Assembly (NCBI RefSeq): GCF_038181555.1
Contig: NZ_JBBWUA010000028.1
Coordinates: 1 to 31,935 of the forward strand
Length of the DNA stretch: 31,935 bases
Direction of reading: 5' to 3'
Origin: Desulfitobacterium sp038181555
GTDB taxonomy: Bacteria > Bacillota > Desulfitobacteriia > Desulfitobacteriales > Desulfitobacteriaceae
Shown: positions 19,101-25,013 of the stretch, one piece after another
Layout of the letters: every line of letters starts with the position of its first letter
Position numbering within the stretch: the first letter of the stretch is position 1
Position numbers and translations under genes: made by a program
The notes under the pieces: model-generated
Seen by the model: only the letters and a program-made list of their open reading frames with translations
Databases searched by the model: none
What the model was told of the DNA's origin: nothing

Positions 19101-19658
19101 GGTCTCCGGATCCAAATCTGCCAGGGTAAATCTCTTTTCCTTTCCCACCGGGACACGGAGCTCTCTCACCACGTTTAGGATATAACCGTTATCCTCAGCT
19201 ACTGCATCAGCCCACCAGAGACTATCCTCGTCCTTGGCCAGCTGAAAGGTAAGGCGATCACCATAAAGGCTTGTAAAAACCTTCATGTTGTTTTCGACCG
19301 CATATTTTTTTAAGAAATAGAGGGGGGCTCCTGAAGGGTCGTTGACCTGTAAGGTCCATTTTTCTCCTTCCACAGAGCAAGTATTCTCCAAGAAGTTGTC
19401 AATATAGGTCATCTCGTGGCCACCAGTGGTATAATCAGTAGCGCTGTATAGGCTTTGGGAGCCGAGGGGGTTAATGGCGGGAATGGGAATATCCCATTCC
19501 CCTACCGGACCGGTCTTTGGTGGTTGAAGATCTTTATAACGCTCGTTATCACTAAGAGTATCTACTGCCGTAGTTTGATTACCACAGCCGCTGAGGCCTC
19601 CCATTGCCAGCATAAGGACCAAAAGACAGGAAATCATTTTCTTGATGAACACGAACAC
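13116..19658 (-). CDS. Giant lipoprotein with two von Willebrand factor A domains
   Basis: This 2180-aa protein begins with a signal peptide and lipobox LSGC (Cys25), so it should be tethered outside the membrane. Residues about 30-450 are beta-rich and unrecognised. Two vWA domains follow with intact MIDAS motifs: DSSGS at Asp461 with FADGAD, and DASGS at Asp652 with LTDAGLD. These bind a divalent metal and usually a protein partner. A segment around 1466 (GWGTEWDLANMAMGLLSKAGC) recalls a transglutaminase-like core lacking the normal catalytic Cys. A very acidic Glu/Thr stretch spans about 1573-1638. Near 2020 is a WLEIDPVTYETI motif. The start is GTG with GAGG eight bases upstream. Fifteen nt separate it from the lipoprotein before it. 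It is likely the central component of the operon. Function unknown; a surface scaffold or metal-dependent adhesion protein is inference. Confidence 0.9.
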   Translation of the reverse strand: MFVFIKKMISCLLVLMLAMGGLSGCGNQTTAVDTLSDNERYKDLQPPKTGPVGEWDIPIPAINPLGSQSLYSATDYTTGGHEMTYIDNFLENTCSVEGEKWTLQVNDPSGAPLYFLKKYAVENNMKVFTSLYGDRLTFQLAKDEDSLWWADAVAEDNGYILNVVRELRVPVGKEKRFTLADLDPETEKVSFSTVSTGKNFQSVALKLPDGNLDLTISGTNASGFVTRSIYDSYNFSALKTKEYVIDSLPQGESSITWTFSWEAESKPTEFTFLLSELQELPTVKLGGELGALKVCGVPFGSVVVEPQKGSQILHTDIPSLAEGPLRGDITPEGDTLFWLPSGLWNVVLEADSAGLQHSKARMIPVNAGETTVLTFPTSLQSAYFQLNQTFAEPEELTGGIEVIETKDAGKQATVSLLVRDPQKRDIFPTKDNTQILEGGQPVEITDITRQITPPSIVLVLDSSGSMQKEMAATVEAAKKFINSLPDKTYIKVLDFDSSVKVLPGETKEAVLKSLSTIVAEGSTVLFDATLEGMRLLKDKERPTLVVFADGADSSLDGQGVGSSSDKQAVLEEIQNMKVPIFTIGFGAKPDATAMKEFSAASGGRYYSAKDEEALIEVFTAISGTFGNSFAMTYKRPKEASPSETPIVSLVLDASGSMDTDPTEEGCDYRLDKTKVLFHDFIQKLPGHYLTQQISFQTAAMGDPIIRQGQVTTQDKNKLLQGLGELSAAGGTPIAQAITIAYENIRTVPSTKKAIVFLTDAGLDVEEEEQAEFEKILALIKKDNIAVLWAGIGVEEYKDVFAKTAALSGGSYIISDEAAGLESALGEMLASIENMEGTQNIPLSIQINDKAASGTLLSYAANTYVNFAPPPKSDQIIAPDVVQLATGTPLKRYDNQAANLVTGTGVPGIDTILTKRIPFNASAGNKAMDLTVQEAYYFSKFKGLEPPSDKQFLALELTLKNTTADKIPYLIPSIYSHFYININNEGSYPVSEVTWLTETPLANPGNPAITIPAKEELVGTLVFLVPNDPVTQTSLHFYDVDQDHIHLPLIGKPNKTLQQLTSLPKEEPAKITDAFAMAVTAADVVDKIDIYPAEPAKDQPVFRVVEGAFSTKVQALLDINPKDRLWLKIDTANGPLLTQMSDVTTVMPMGFSAPVMLAPASTNRVRFAYPFARALSSSKADIWGDLRGGNLEIPVVKGNPYGKAVNKPAFSGDGLQMKVNYLTTLKGIESFGDRWVIADVTFTDTKDGFGTAIPSDFLKLIHKDFVETTNMQKQGYKATGSNLGDLSNGVESEGIRESSASEDYLYGIDGEWAVFDGGERRGFMFFQLPESGQVSDWSLQSSYLKELNVPVTQEPYVDAGLLIYKEQYQVLDNEFEARLDEAVEKAILNYQSRKASEGKPDKIQRVTFSQEEGKNSIPKPAITVGGAQKLHNITSLEDFSKTLDVLRWLPSQDTPGFYRYAPEAVLTQGWGTEWDLANMAMGLLSKAGCTPQYRTIALTDEGKAALLKLPEAQTEKQAKAYEETGKKGITGFFSRLFAKIAALFSSPKEVEKLPETQVAVDKIRENGSETPPDSEVAAEEVTGETTEQEYTEEETAEEEQAADNEELTEEEPIEDESTMPEENLKEAEHADEETSTEKMNIPTGTIPGIAYQTPQGESKLLVIPFMKDISELQGLVYIPHLQIPVDFAPVQGTIRISAKAESSGMLFQEAAGDIVSALGGGGEATSEYESITLLEKEISLPTLSLDAVDIGYLQAGSAQGKRFTAALITPEGVEAGTGIIDTGANPPVGVTIEIILPEKSLIHESPITKGEGLDTIYHTLAVNLPDLAGDSTEMLETASAKIHESADNPDSFSTLKWYSRNIIERFIANQTTFDAEQQTENGLLLGRTAKERCIVLTSRMGKDAKIYSTLDLLQTNNQVHNGSQAVQAGYNIVAGLYASSLESAVLTGENKAGYQDIWSGTPADTSLMLIPNEDGRDLVLAEMRKSEKYPERLLANIANSDKVIIAPDQPGEYMGQKRWAWLEIDPVTYETISVIDTGEHAGMASYAMALMPGEDDTGQYMVGALIGVDVALWSVCSFSLILDDYQEILTEAKAMAMGIGENLDMVMKGYGGGRNAGEGKVSGDLSAKGLPLKISGELEFGDKVKGKVGIGQNLIGFTDGFNDAVKLYFATAKPKEPGKGP

Positions 19659-19673
19659 ACCACCATCCTCTTT

Positions 19674-20411
19674 TTACATTTCCTCTTTCGTGAAATTTGC
19701 TGGGATGGTAAAGATATCAGCAGGGTATTTGTCGCTCATTTCCAGGATTTCCATGACCACGGTTTCTCCCTCAGCAAGTACTTTCATGCCCACAAATTTT
19801 TTGCCTTCGAAGAAATATTTCATTGAGCCGCTTGATGTGGTGTATTCCTCATAAACAAGATTTTTGCCGAGGAAATCTTCTTTGCCGTTCCCTTTATAGA
19901 GTAATCCGTCTGTATCCAGATCATCGGCTTCCGACTCAACGGATTTTATAACCAGGACTGTTTTACTTTCGTAGTCAATAAGATAAGTTTTATTGTCTCT
20001 AAACACCATGTGGCTTTTCCCTTCGGGCATGGTACTTATCATGGCGGAGTCTTCACCGTTTATTGCTGACTCCATTATCGCCTCACTCTTTTCTCCATCT
20101 ACTTCAATGATAGTGCGATATTTCATATAATACTTACCGCTTTGGAGCATATCGGTATAAACTTTGGCGAGACGGTCCCCCAGCTCATCAACCTTACCAT
20201 TGGTGTTGTTTACATTTTCTTGAGCTTCTTTAGATTTTTCATTAGGTGCTTCGGCAGGATTCTCTTTCGGATCTATAGCTGTTTCAGAATTTGCCGAGGC
20301 TGGAGGATTGCTGGTCGGTTTATTGGCAGTCTGGCTGCCGCCGCAGCCGCTTAACAGCATACCCATCAGAAAAACAAATGAAAATAATACAATAAATTTT
20401 CTACTTGTCAT
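19674..20411 (-). CDS. Lipoprotein, LolA/DUF4412-like fold possible
   Basis: A 245-aa lipoprotein with a basic start, hydrophobic segment and lipobox LLSGC followed by a Gly/Ser/Asn/Pro-rich tether. The mature half (about 95-240) has alternating strands with MKYRTIIEVDGEK, SHMVFRDNKTYLID and MKYFFEGKKFVGMKV. This resembles LolA-like or DUF4412-type lipid-binding or sensor folds, but the match is by pattern only. I chose the ATG at 20411 over the longer frame from 20462, because GGGGGAG lies eight bases upstream and the signal peptide then starts MTSRK. It sits 15 nt before the giant vWA gene in the same operon and may assist that protein's export or anchoring (inference). Confidence 0.8.
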   Translation of the reverse strand: MTSRKFIVLFSFVFLMGMLLSGCGGSQTANKPTSNPPASANSETAIDPKENPAEAPNEKSKEAQENVNNTNGKVDELGDRLAKVYTDMLQSGKYYMKYRTIIEVDGEKSEAIMESAINGEDSAMISTMPEGKSHMVFRDNKTYLIDYESKTVLVIKSVESEADDLDTDGLLYKGNGKEDFLGKNLVYEEYTTSSGSMKYFFEGKKFVGMKVLAEGETVVMEILEMSDKYPADIFTIPANFTKEEM

Positions 20412-20442
20412 TTTAAATACTCCCCCTAATTTTGTATTTACA

Positions 20443-21027
20443 TTAAAGTGCCTTGAATTCAATATTGCTTAGAATCGCTGTATAGTCGGCAGAAAGAGAA
20501 TCAAAGCTGTCTGCCAAATCACCGAACGTGATCACATAGGTCTTCCCCTCTGCGAAAAGATACACATAAAGATATTTCATATTCATCTTACTGACTACAC
20601 AGGTAAAGGTCAGCTTTTTGGCTTCTTTGCCGTCAATGGTAATCGTTTCAACCTCCCCCTGAACGGCAAGGTTATCGAAGCTCTTTTTATAGATTTCGAG
20701 CGCCTCGTCAACCACTCCGTCAAGCGTACCACTCGTGAACGGTTCCTCTTTAACCATGAAGCTTGCAGTATTTTTCATGTGATGCACAGGCAGAACGGAA
20801 CCTTCCATCAGCTTCCAACCATCAGGTGGGGAAATTTCAATACTCATTTTCCTTTCTTGCTCATTTTCACTCTGAGCAGATGGAGTGTCTTTCTGACCGT
20901 CTGATTTCATCGCGACAGAGGAAGAAGATTCAGATGCATTTGGTGGAGTGCTTGATTCTTTTTGACTGCAGGCACATAGCGAGACAGCTAAAATTAATAA
21001 TATAAACAGCATAATAAATCTTTTCAT
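20443..21027 (-). CDS. Lipoprotein with PsbP/DUF1795-like domain
   Basis: A 194-aa protein with a signal peptide (MKRFIMLFILLILAVS) and lipobox LCAC, then a Ser/Gln-rich tether and a compact alpha/beta domain (about 65-194). The SPPDGWK opening, the central ITIDGKEAKKLTF and a following YLYVYLFAEGKTYVITF strand pair suit the PsbP/DcrB/DUF1795-type fold often found in small bacterial lipoproteins. There is no catalytic signature. The start at 21027 is supported by GGAGG five bases upstream, better than the in-frame ATG at 21039. It lies mid-operon, 31 nt before the next lipoprotein. An 81-nt gap with a small hairpin separates it from the zinc-ribbon genes before it, so expression could be adjusted there. 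Confidence 0.8.
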   Translation of the reverse strand: MKRFIMLFILLILAVSLCACSQKESSTPPNASESSSSVAMKSDGQKDTPSAQSENEQERKMSIEISPPDGWKLMEGSVLPVHHMKNTASFMVKEEPFTSGTLDGVVDEALEIYKKSFDNLAVQGEVETITIDGKEAKKLTFTCVVSKMNMKYLYVYLFAEGKTYVITFGDLADSFDSLSADYTAILSNIEFKAL

Positions 21028-21081
21028 ATAAACCTCCAAAAAATATAAATATTTGTCATGCTACGCTAGGAAAGGGTCTTA

Positions 21082-21101
21082 GTACTGTAGGATAGCAGTA
21101 C
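21082..21101. other. Small hairpin within the operon
   Basis: GTACTG and CAGTAC form a 6-bp stem with an 8-nt loop in the 81-nt gap between a zinc-ribbon gene and the first lipoprotein gene. No T-run follows on the minus strand, so an RNA processing or stability element is more likely than a terminator. Confidence 0.35.
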
Positions 21102-21108
21102 ATTAAAC

Positions 21109-21861
21109 TTACAGCTTGCTCCCGCAGCTACCACAAAATTTGGTTCCGGGGAGGTTTTCTTCTCCGCAATTTGGACATTTTTGTTTTACAGGTGCGCTCA
21201 TTGACGTGCCGCATTGATTGCAGAAACGCACTCCCTGGGCATTTTTTTCTCCGCACTTAGGACAAACTGCCAGCGCCAGCGACACGCCGCAGTTGTTGCA
21301 AAACTTCCCGGTACCCGCCGGTTTGCTGCAAGAAGGACAAACTACTGTCTTGCTTTCCAGCTTTCCTTTCCAGACAGTAGCGCCCTCGGCGTACTCATCA
21401 ATGTTACGGCGCATGGCCACTGACTTAGCCTTTGCCACTTCTACCTCCTGCCGTGGTGCGCAGTCTGTGCAGAGCATCTCATCCTCGTTGTAACAAGAAT
21501 CACACACCCACTGATGGCAACCGTGACAACGATGAAAATGCCGTTGTACTTCATTCTTGGCTCGCTCAAATGCTTTTTCATGCTCTTTCTGCCATTCGGG
21601 GCTCATGCCCTCAAACCGCCCGGAAAGAATATCCCCGCCGCGTTCCAGCGAGTAACCAAGGTCTCCCAGCCTACCACCGAACAGGCTTCCCAGAACCCCC
21701 GCCCCGCTTGCCAAACCGCGCAGACCACGGCTTTTTTTATAGGTTTCGGATTCCACGAAGCCGCTTTTGTATCCGTCCTGACACAGATCACAATAGAAAG
21801 TGAACTGGAACCCTGCTTCTGTGGAGTTATCTTCATAATTTCTTGTAAAGGATTGCATCAT
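21109..21861 (-). CDS. Multi-zinc-ribbon protein
   Basis: A 250-aa, probably intracellular protein rich in Cys pairs. An N-terminal CDLC (24-27) pairs with an unknown partner. A Gly-rich segment (about 45-80) may be membrane-active or flexible. Then HRCHGCHQWVCDSC with CTDC forms a treble-clef or B-box-like cluster (about 110-138). Three ribbons end the protein: CPSC/CNNC, CPKC/CNQC and CPNC/CGSC, each C-x2-C, 11 residues, C-x2-C. Such ribbons usually bind protein or nucleic acid. The start at 21861 has AAGGTG seven bases upstream. It is 11 nt after a second multi-ribbon gene, implying joint translation. No enzyme domain is recognised. Confidence 0.85.
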   Translation of the reverse strand: MMQSFTRNYEDNSTEAGFQFTFYCDLCQDGYKSGFVESETYKKSRGLRGLASGAGVLGSLFGGRLGDLGYSLERGGDILSGRFEGMSPEWQKEHEKAFERAKNEVQRHFHRCHGCHQWVCDSCYNEDEMLCTDCAPRQEVEVAKAKSVAMRRNIDEYAEGATVWKGKLESKTVVCPSCSKPAGTGKFCNNCGVSLALAVCPKCGEKNAQGVRFCNQCGTSMSAPVKQKCPNCGEENLPGTKFCGSCGSKL

Positions 21862-21872
21862 AATTTTTCACC

Positions 21873-22211
21873 TTATTTCTTAGTAAATTTGATTTTTTTA
21901 CCACAGGCGGTACACTTTGTATTTTCAAAGAATTGAGGTGCACCGCATCGGGTGTTTTGGCAGCGGATCATGAGTGTACCGCTACACTGCTCACATTTCT
22001 CCTGTACGAAAGTCTGTTTGCCGCAGGCAAGGCAAGGGACATAAAGCGCTCTGCCGCAGCCGGAGCAAATCGGTTGACCTTTTTGTATGGGACGCAAGCA
22101 AGTGGGGCAGAGAAACCCAAAAGGGCTGCCACTTTGACAAGCGGGGCATATACGCGAATCCGACTCAATATACGAGCCGCAGTGGATGCAGGGCTGCTTG
22201 TAGCTTGCCAT
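21873..22211 (-). CDS. Small protein of four zinc ribbons
   Basis: A 112-aa protein made almost entirely of Cys-pair modules: CIHC/CPAC, CPTC/CSGC, CLAC/CEQC and a last ribbon with CQNTRC/CTACG. It ends in a basic KKIKFTKK tail. This resembles double-zinc-ribbon (DZR) proteins, which act as protein or nucleic-acid adaptors; no other function can be read. AGGAGG lies eight bases before the ATG, and only 3 nt separate it from the stop of the preceding coiled-coil zinc-ribbon gene, so the two are translated together. Confidence 0.85.
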   Translation of the reverse strand: MASYKQPCIHCGSYIESDSRICPACQSGSPFGFLCPTCLRPIQKGQPICSGCGRALYVPCLACGKQTFVQEKCEQCSGTLMIRCQNTRCGAPQFFENTKCTACGKKIKFTKK

Positions 22212-22214
22212 CCT

Positions 22215-22682
22215 TCAAGCCTCCTGTCTCGCACCGCATTCACCACAGAAGCGTGTTCCAGGTGCCAAGGCTACGCCGCACTGTCGGCAATTGGATGCTC
22301 CCAGCTTTGCGCCGCACTCCTGACAAAACTTTATATTTTCTAAATTACGATAACCGCATTCAGGACAGGTGCATTTTTCCTCCGTTAACTGTTCTGCTTG
22401 TTCCTTCTGCATCTTTTCCGCTTGAGCAGCTTCCAGTTTGCTCTGTGCCTCTGTCAGGTTCGCTTGTACTAGTTTAAGCTTAGTCTCTAGCTCAGGGAAC
22501 TGCCCGCTGTTCTTAGACAACAACTGTCTGCCTATTTCGGCATAGAGCTCGGTCTCCTGCTTCCGCAAATCACTTAGATCCGATTGGGCATTCATTACTT
22601 TTACCTCCGGATCGTCCTGGGGCATAAAACCGGAAAGCCCCTTCATCAACACGTTTAGTCCACCAAACAGATCATTTGCCAC
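22215..22682 (-). CDS. Coiled-coil protein with two zinc ribbons
   Basis: A 155-aa protein with an N-terminal helix including a GGLNVLMKGLSGF segment, a long Glu/Gln/Lys-rich coiled coil (about 30-105) and two C-terminal ribbons (CPECG/CQECG and CRQCG/CGECG). I start it at the GTG at 22682 because AAGGAG lies eight bases upstream; the longer GTG at 22700 would put that binding site inside the gene. Its order of helix, coiled coil and ribbon matches the protein at 12648-13097, which suggests an ancient duplication at both ends of the operon. It probably dimerises through the coil and recruits a partner through the ribbons (inference). Confidence 0.85.
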   Translation of the reverse strand: MANDLFGGLNVLMKGLSGFMPQDDPEVKVMNAQSDLSDLRKQETELYAEIGRQLLSKNSGQFPELETKLKLVQANLTEAQSKLEAAQAEKMQKEQAEQLTEEKCTCPECGYRNLENIKFCQECGAKLGASNCRQCGVALAPGTRFCGECGARQEA

Positions 22683-22759
22683 TTGAAATTCTCCTTTCAC
22701 ACTTCATCCTGCTACTGAAGCAATGGTTTTTGTCTTCTGCCGCGCGTCCGTGGAAATTT

Positions 22760-23077
22760 CTATGGGTTATTCTCCTCTGGGGGAAGTCCTTCCGGTATGA
22801 GCTCTGATGTACGATACACCCTACTAACCTCTGCTTCATCAACTACACACAGCTTGTGATAGATGGAGTCAAATAGTCTTTTGGCAGTCTTACGGTCAAG
22901 TAGCATGGTCTCGGCTGTCCATCTGGCTGTATAGCCAAGTCGAAACCACTCAAATGCCTTGCGCTCGTCGACTGTGAGCAGGGATATTCGCCACAGCTTT
23001 TCCTCATTTGCGTCCATTTCCACAGGGGGAATGGGATGGTTGATTTTGTGCGATAAGATAGCCTTGAACCAGTGCAT
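22760..23077 (-). CDS. Small LuxR-type helix-turn-helix protein
   Basis: A 105-aa protein whose middle (about 33-80) follows the LuxR/GerE DNA-binding pattern: LTVDERKAFEWFRLGYTARWTA aligns with the usual LTPRE...GxSxxEIA, and TAKRLFDSIYHKLCV with the recognition helix and final KLGV. The start residues (MHWFKAILSHKI) and the tail are not typical. There is no receiver, sensory or membrane domain, so it is a stand-alone HTH. It is the first gene of the zinc-ribbon/vWA operon, with AGGAGG six bases before the ATG, so it may autoregulate. Several usual residues are replaced (for example IA by ETM), so DNA binding may be weak or altered. Confidence 0.75.
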   Translation of the reverse strand: MHWFKAILSHKINHPIPPVEMDANEEKLWRISLLTVDERKAFEWFRLGYTARWTAETMLLDRKTAKRLFDSIYHKLCVVDEAEVSRVYRTSELIPEGLPPEENNP

Positions 23078-23166
23078 GGTTTACCTCCTCTCACTTTTTG
23101 TATAGCACCATTCTCTATCAAATTTCCCCTTCATGTAATGCCCCAATTTTAGGAGTTGGCGTAAAA

Positions 23167-23196
23167 ATACCCCCTCCCAAAATTGGGAGGGGGTAT
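23167..23196 (-). terminator. Strong terminator between the regulator and the operon
   Basis: A perfect 14-bp stem (ATACCCCCTCCCAA and its complement) with a 2-nt gap at the apex, followed on the minus strand by TTTTTA. It lies 27 nt past the stop of the 12-TM LuxR gene, so the zinc-ribbon/vWA operon must start from its own promoter in about 23085-23160. That region holds a possible TATACA -10 but no clear -35. Confidence 0.92.
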
Positions 23197-23223
23197 GAAA
23201 ATCTGACATTTCTGGCTTTTTGC

Positions 23224-24699
23224 TTATTCCTTCCGGATAGTTGTGGATGAACCGTCTCCTCGCTGGTGCCCGAACAGCATAAACAATTCCGCACGGCTGT
23301 TGATGCCGAGCTTTTTATAAATGGCCTTGCTGTATGTGGAAACTGTAGAAACGGTAAGCCCCAACTCCGGAGCAACCTGTCTGAGCGTCAGCCCCTGCAA
23401 AAGCAACAGAACCACCTGCTTTTCGCGTGGAGAAAGGTGGCTGTCCTCCAATCTTAGAAGCTGCTTTTCTTCTGCTGTGCCTGCTTGCGTGCTATCCTTT
23501 GTAAGGCAGGACATGTATGTCAGACGGAATTCCTTCGACCAGTCAGCAAAAAAAAGATACTGCGAGTAGGCGGGGGAAAGCAGCAGAAATATGATAAACA
23601 GAACAGAGGCTGCAACGACGGCAATAGACTGGGTGAACATCATTGTATGTAGGAGGTCGATCCCCACATATAGGACGCCAATCATCGCCATACACACAAG
23701 AATAAGGCGCTTGTGCATACGAAAATCGCAGAATTTATTTGTAACACAGCCTATCAGATAAAACGATATATAAAAGCCGACTTCCTTTAACTCGGAAAAC
23801 ATAAAAGCAAGCTTAAACAGCTTTAAATACCACATGACATGGCTCATGATTGCGGTGAGGAAAAACACATTGCACATGGTCCAAACACTGAATTTGAATA
23901 CCACTTGTAGGATGATGCAGAGCAGAATTAGGATCAGCGCGAGTACGTCCCATAGCTGCGCGGCAGACGGGTGCTGAAATGCCGGAGCATAAAAGCCTGT
24001 GATTCGAATGGTAAAGTAAGCAAAAAGGATAAATAGCACCAACCAAATGCTCATGTCGAATTTTTTAACCGTTTTCCCCCCCGCCCTAACAAAATCCTGA
24101 TTTCTGGAAAAATACACACAAATAGAAATAGCGGCGATTAGTATCAGGGCAAAGGACTTCCGGGCAATGGTATGTATAGGGATGAATCCGATGCCTAACC
24201 CGACCAGTTCGATAACCAGAAGCATCAATGCGCTTCCGAAGAAGCGCTCAGGGTTGTTGAGGACAAACACAAAGGAAAAACTGCTACTGGATACACACCC
24301 ACCAATACCTGCCATGAAAACTACAGCACATACTAAGGAAGGATAGCCGTCCGGCAGGAAAAGCCATGGAATAAACCCTGCCACTGTAATGAAGGCAGAG
24401 ATTTTGGAAATGACAGAAATGTTTGTTTCGTTGGAAAAAGCAAACATCAGGATGGCTCCAATTACAAACGAAATGAACGTGATGGTGGTCTGAGCCAATC
24501 CATGCACATGGATACCATCACCCAGAAGAAAGTCCTGCATGTTGATGAATATCATTGCCAGGGGGAAGGCGAAAAAATATTGCAGATAACCGAGTCTGAT
24601 ATTCCGAAGCGCCAGAATCTCCTGTGCGCTCAAAAGGTCGCGTAAAGACGACATAAGTTTTGAGGGGTATCCCCTTTTCTTCTCCGCCAAATTGGCCAT
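23224..24699 (-). CDS. 12-transmembrane LuxR-family transcriptional regulator
   Basis: A 491-aa membrane-bound regulator. About twelve hydrophobic segments span residues 40-400, from LGYLQYFFAFPLAMIF to VLFIIFLLLSPAYS, as in MFS-type bundles. A cytoplasmic C-terminal LuxR HTH follows (about 420-480: LSPREKQVVLLLLQGLTLRQVA, then TVSTYSKAIYKKLGI). This architecture is common in Coriobacteriia and sparser in clostridia. There is no receiver domain; the membrane bundle presumably senses the signal. The start has AGAGGTGAT directly upstream of the ATG. The upstream region has a TATAAT box and a long inverted repeat. It is the best candidate regulator of the operon beyond the terminator, where a second small LuxR-type HTH is encoded; that link is inference. 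Confidence 0.9.
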   Translation of the reverse strand: MANLAEKKRGYPSKLMSSLRDLLSAQEILALRNIRLGYLQYFFAFPLAMIFINMQDFLLGDGIHVHGLAQTTITFISFVIGAILMFAFSNETNISVISKISAFITVAGFIPWLFLPDGYPSLVCAVVFMAGIGGCVSSSSFSFVFVLNNPERFFGSALMLLVIELVGLGIGFIPIHTIARKSFALILIAAISICVYFSRNQDFVRAGGKTVKKFDMSIWLVLFILFAYFTIRITGFYAPAFQHPSAAQLWDVLALILILLCIILQVVFKFSVWTMCNVFFLTAIMSHVMWYLKLFKLAFMFSELKEVGFYISFYLIGCVTNKFCDFRMHKRLILVCMAMIGVLYVGIDLLHTMMFTQSIAVVAASVLFIIFLLLSPAYSQYLFFADWSKEFRLTYMSCLTKDSTQAGTAEEKQLLRLEDSHLSPREKQVVLLLLQGLTLRQVAPELGLTVSTVSTYSKAIYKKLGINSRAELFMLFGHQRGDGSSTTIRKE

Positions 24700-24733
24700 A
24701 TCACCTCTCCCTTCTTCTTGACCACACTATGAA

Positions 24734-24796
24734 ATTATACTCATGGCTCAAAAGCACTAGCACTATAGAGAAATTTATCACTAGATGATTTTGAGC
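24734..24796 (-). promoter_or_regulatory. Promoter and inverted-repeat operator of the 12-TM regulator
   Basis: On the minus strand TATAAT (24739-24734) lies about 35 nt before the start codon. GCTCAAAA (24746-24753) and its exact complement TTTTGAGC (24789-24796) flank the -35 side, separated by 35 nt. A repeated AGCACT/AGCACT lies between them. The -35 itself is not consensus, which suits activator control. The pattern would suit autoregulation by a dimeric HTH protein. Confidence 0.5.
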
Positions 24797-25013
24797 AAGC
24801 CGTGAATCCATACCGACTAACGGAAAAAACGGCCCATAGCATAAAACAAGCCTTTCAGCTTGTTTCTTTTGCGTTGGGATTTACTCGGATCAATCTTTGC
24901 CGAAGGTCTACCCTCTATTCTTTTTGGTAATTATTAGTATACCATAGGTTCAACCATTACGGAATAGCCTTTTGTCCTGTGAAGGTTTCCATCAATCTGA
25001 TTTACAACATTGT
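24797..25013. other. Gene-free stretch between regulator and CWB2 pseudogene
   Basis: Contains one hairpin (24844-24865) and the decayed 3' flank of the CWB2 pseudogene. From about 25001 it is similar to the 3' flank of the right-hand CWB2 gene. No ORF is supported. Confidence 0.5.
24844..24865. terminator. Hairpin, possible terminator of the CWB2 pseudogene
   Basis: AAACAAGC and GCTTGTTT form a perfect 8-bp stem with a 6-nt loop. T-rich bases follow on both strands (CTTTT on plus, TTAT on minus), so direction is uncertain. On the minus strand it would end transcription from the CWB2 pseudogene. Confidence 0.5.

Noticed and set aside
23118..23375. Minus-strand 85-codon frame between the 12-TM regulator and the HTH gene
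   Set aside because: It reads through the regulator's HTH coding region in another frame and across the strong terminator; no binding site.
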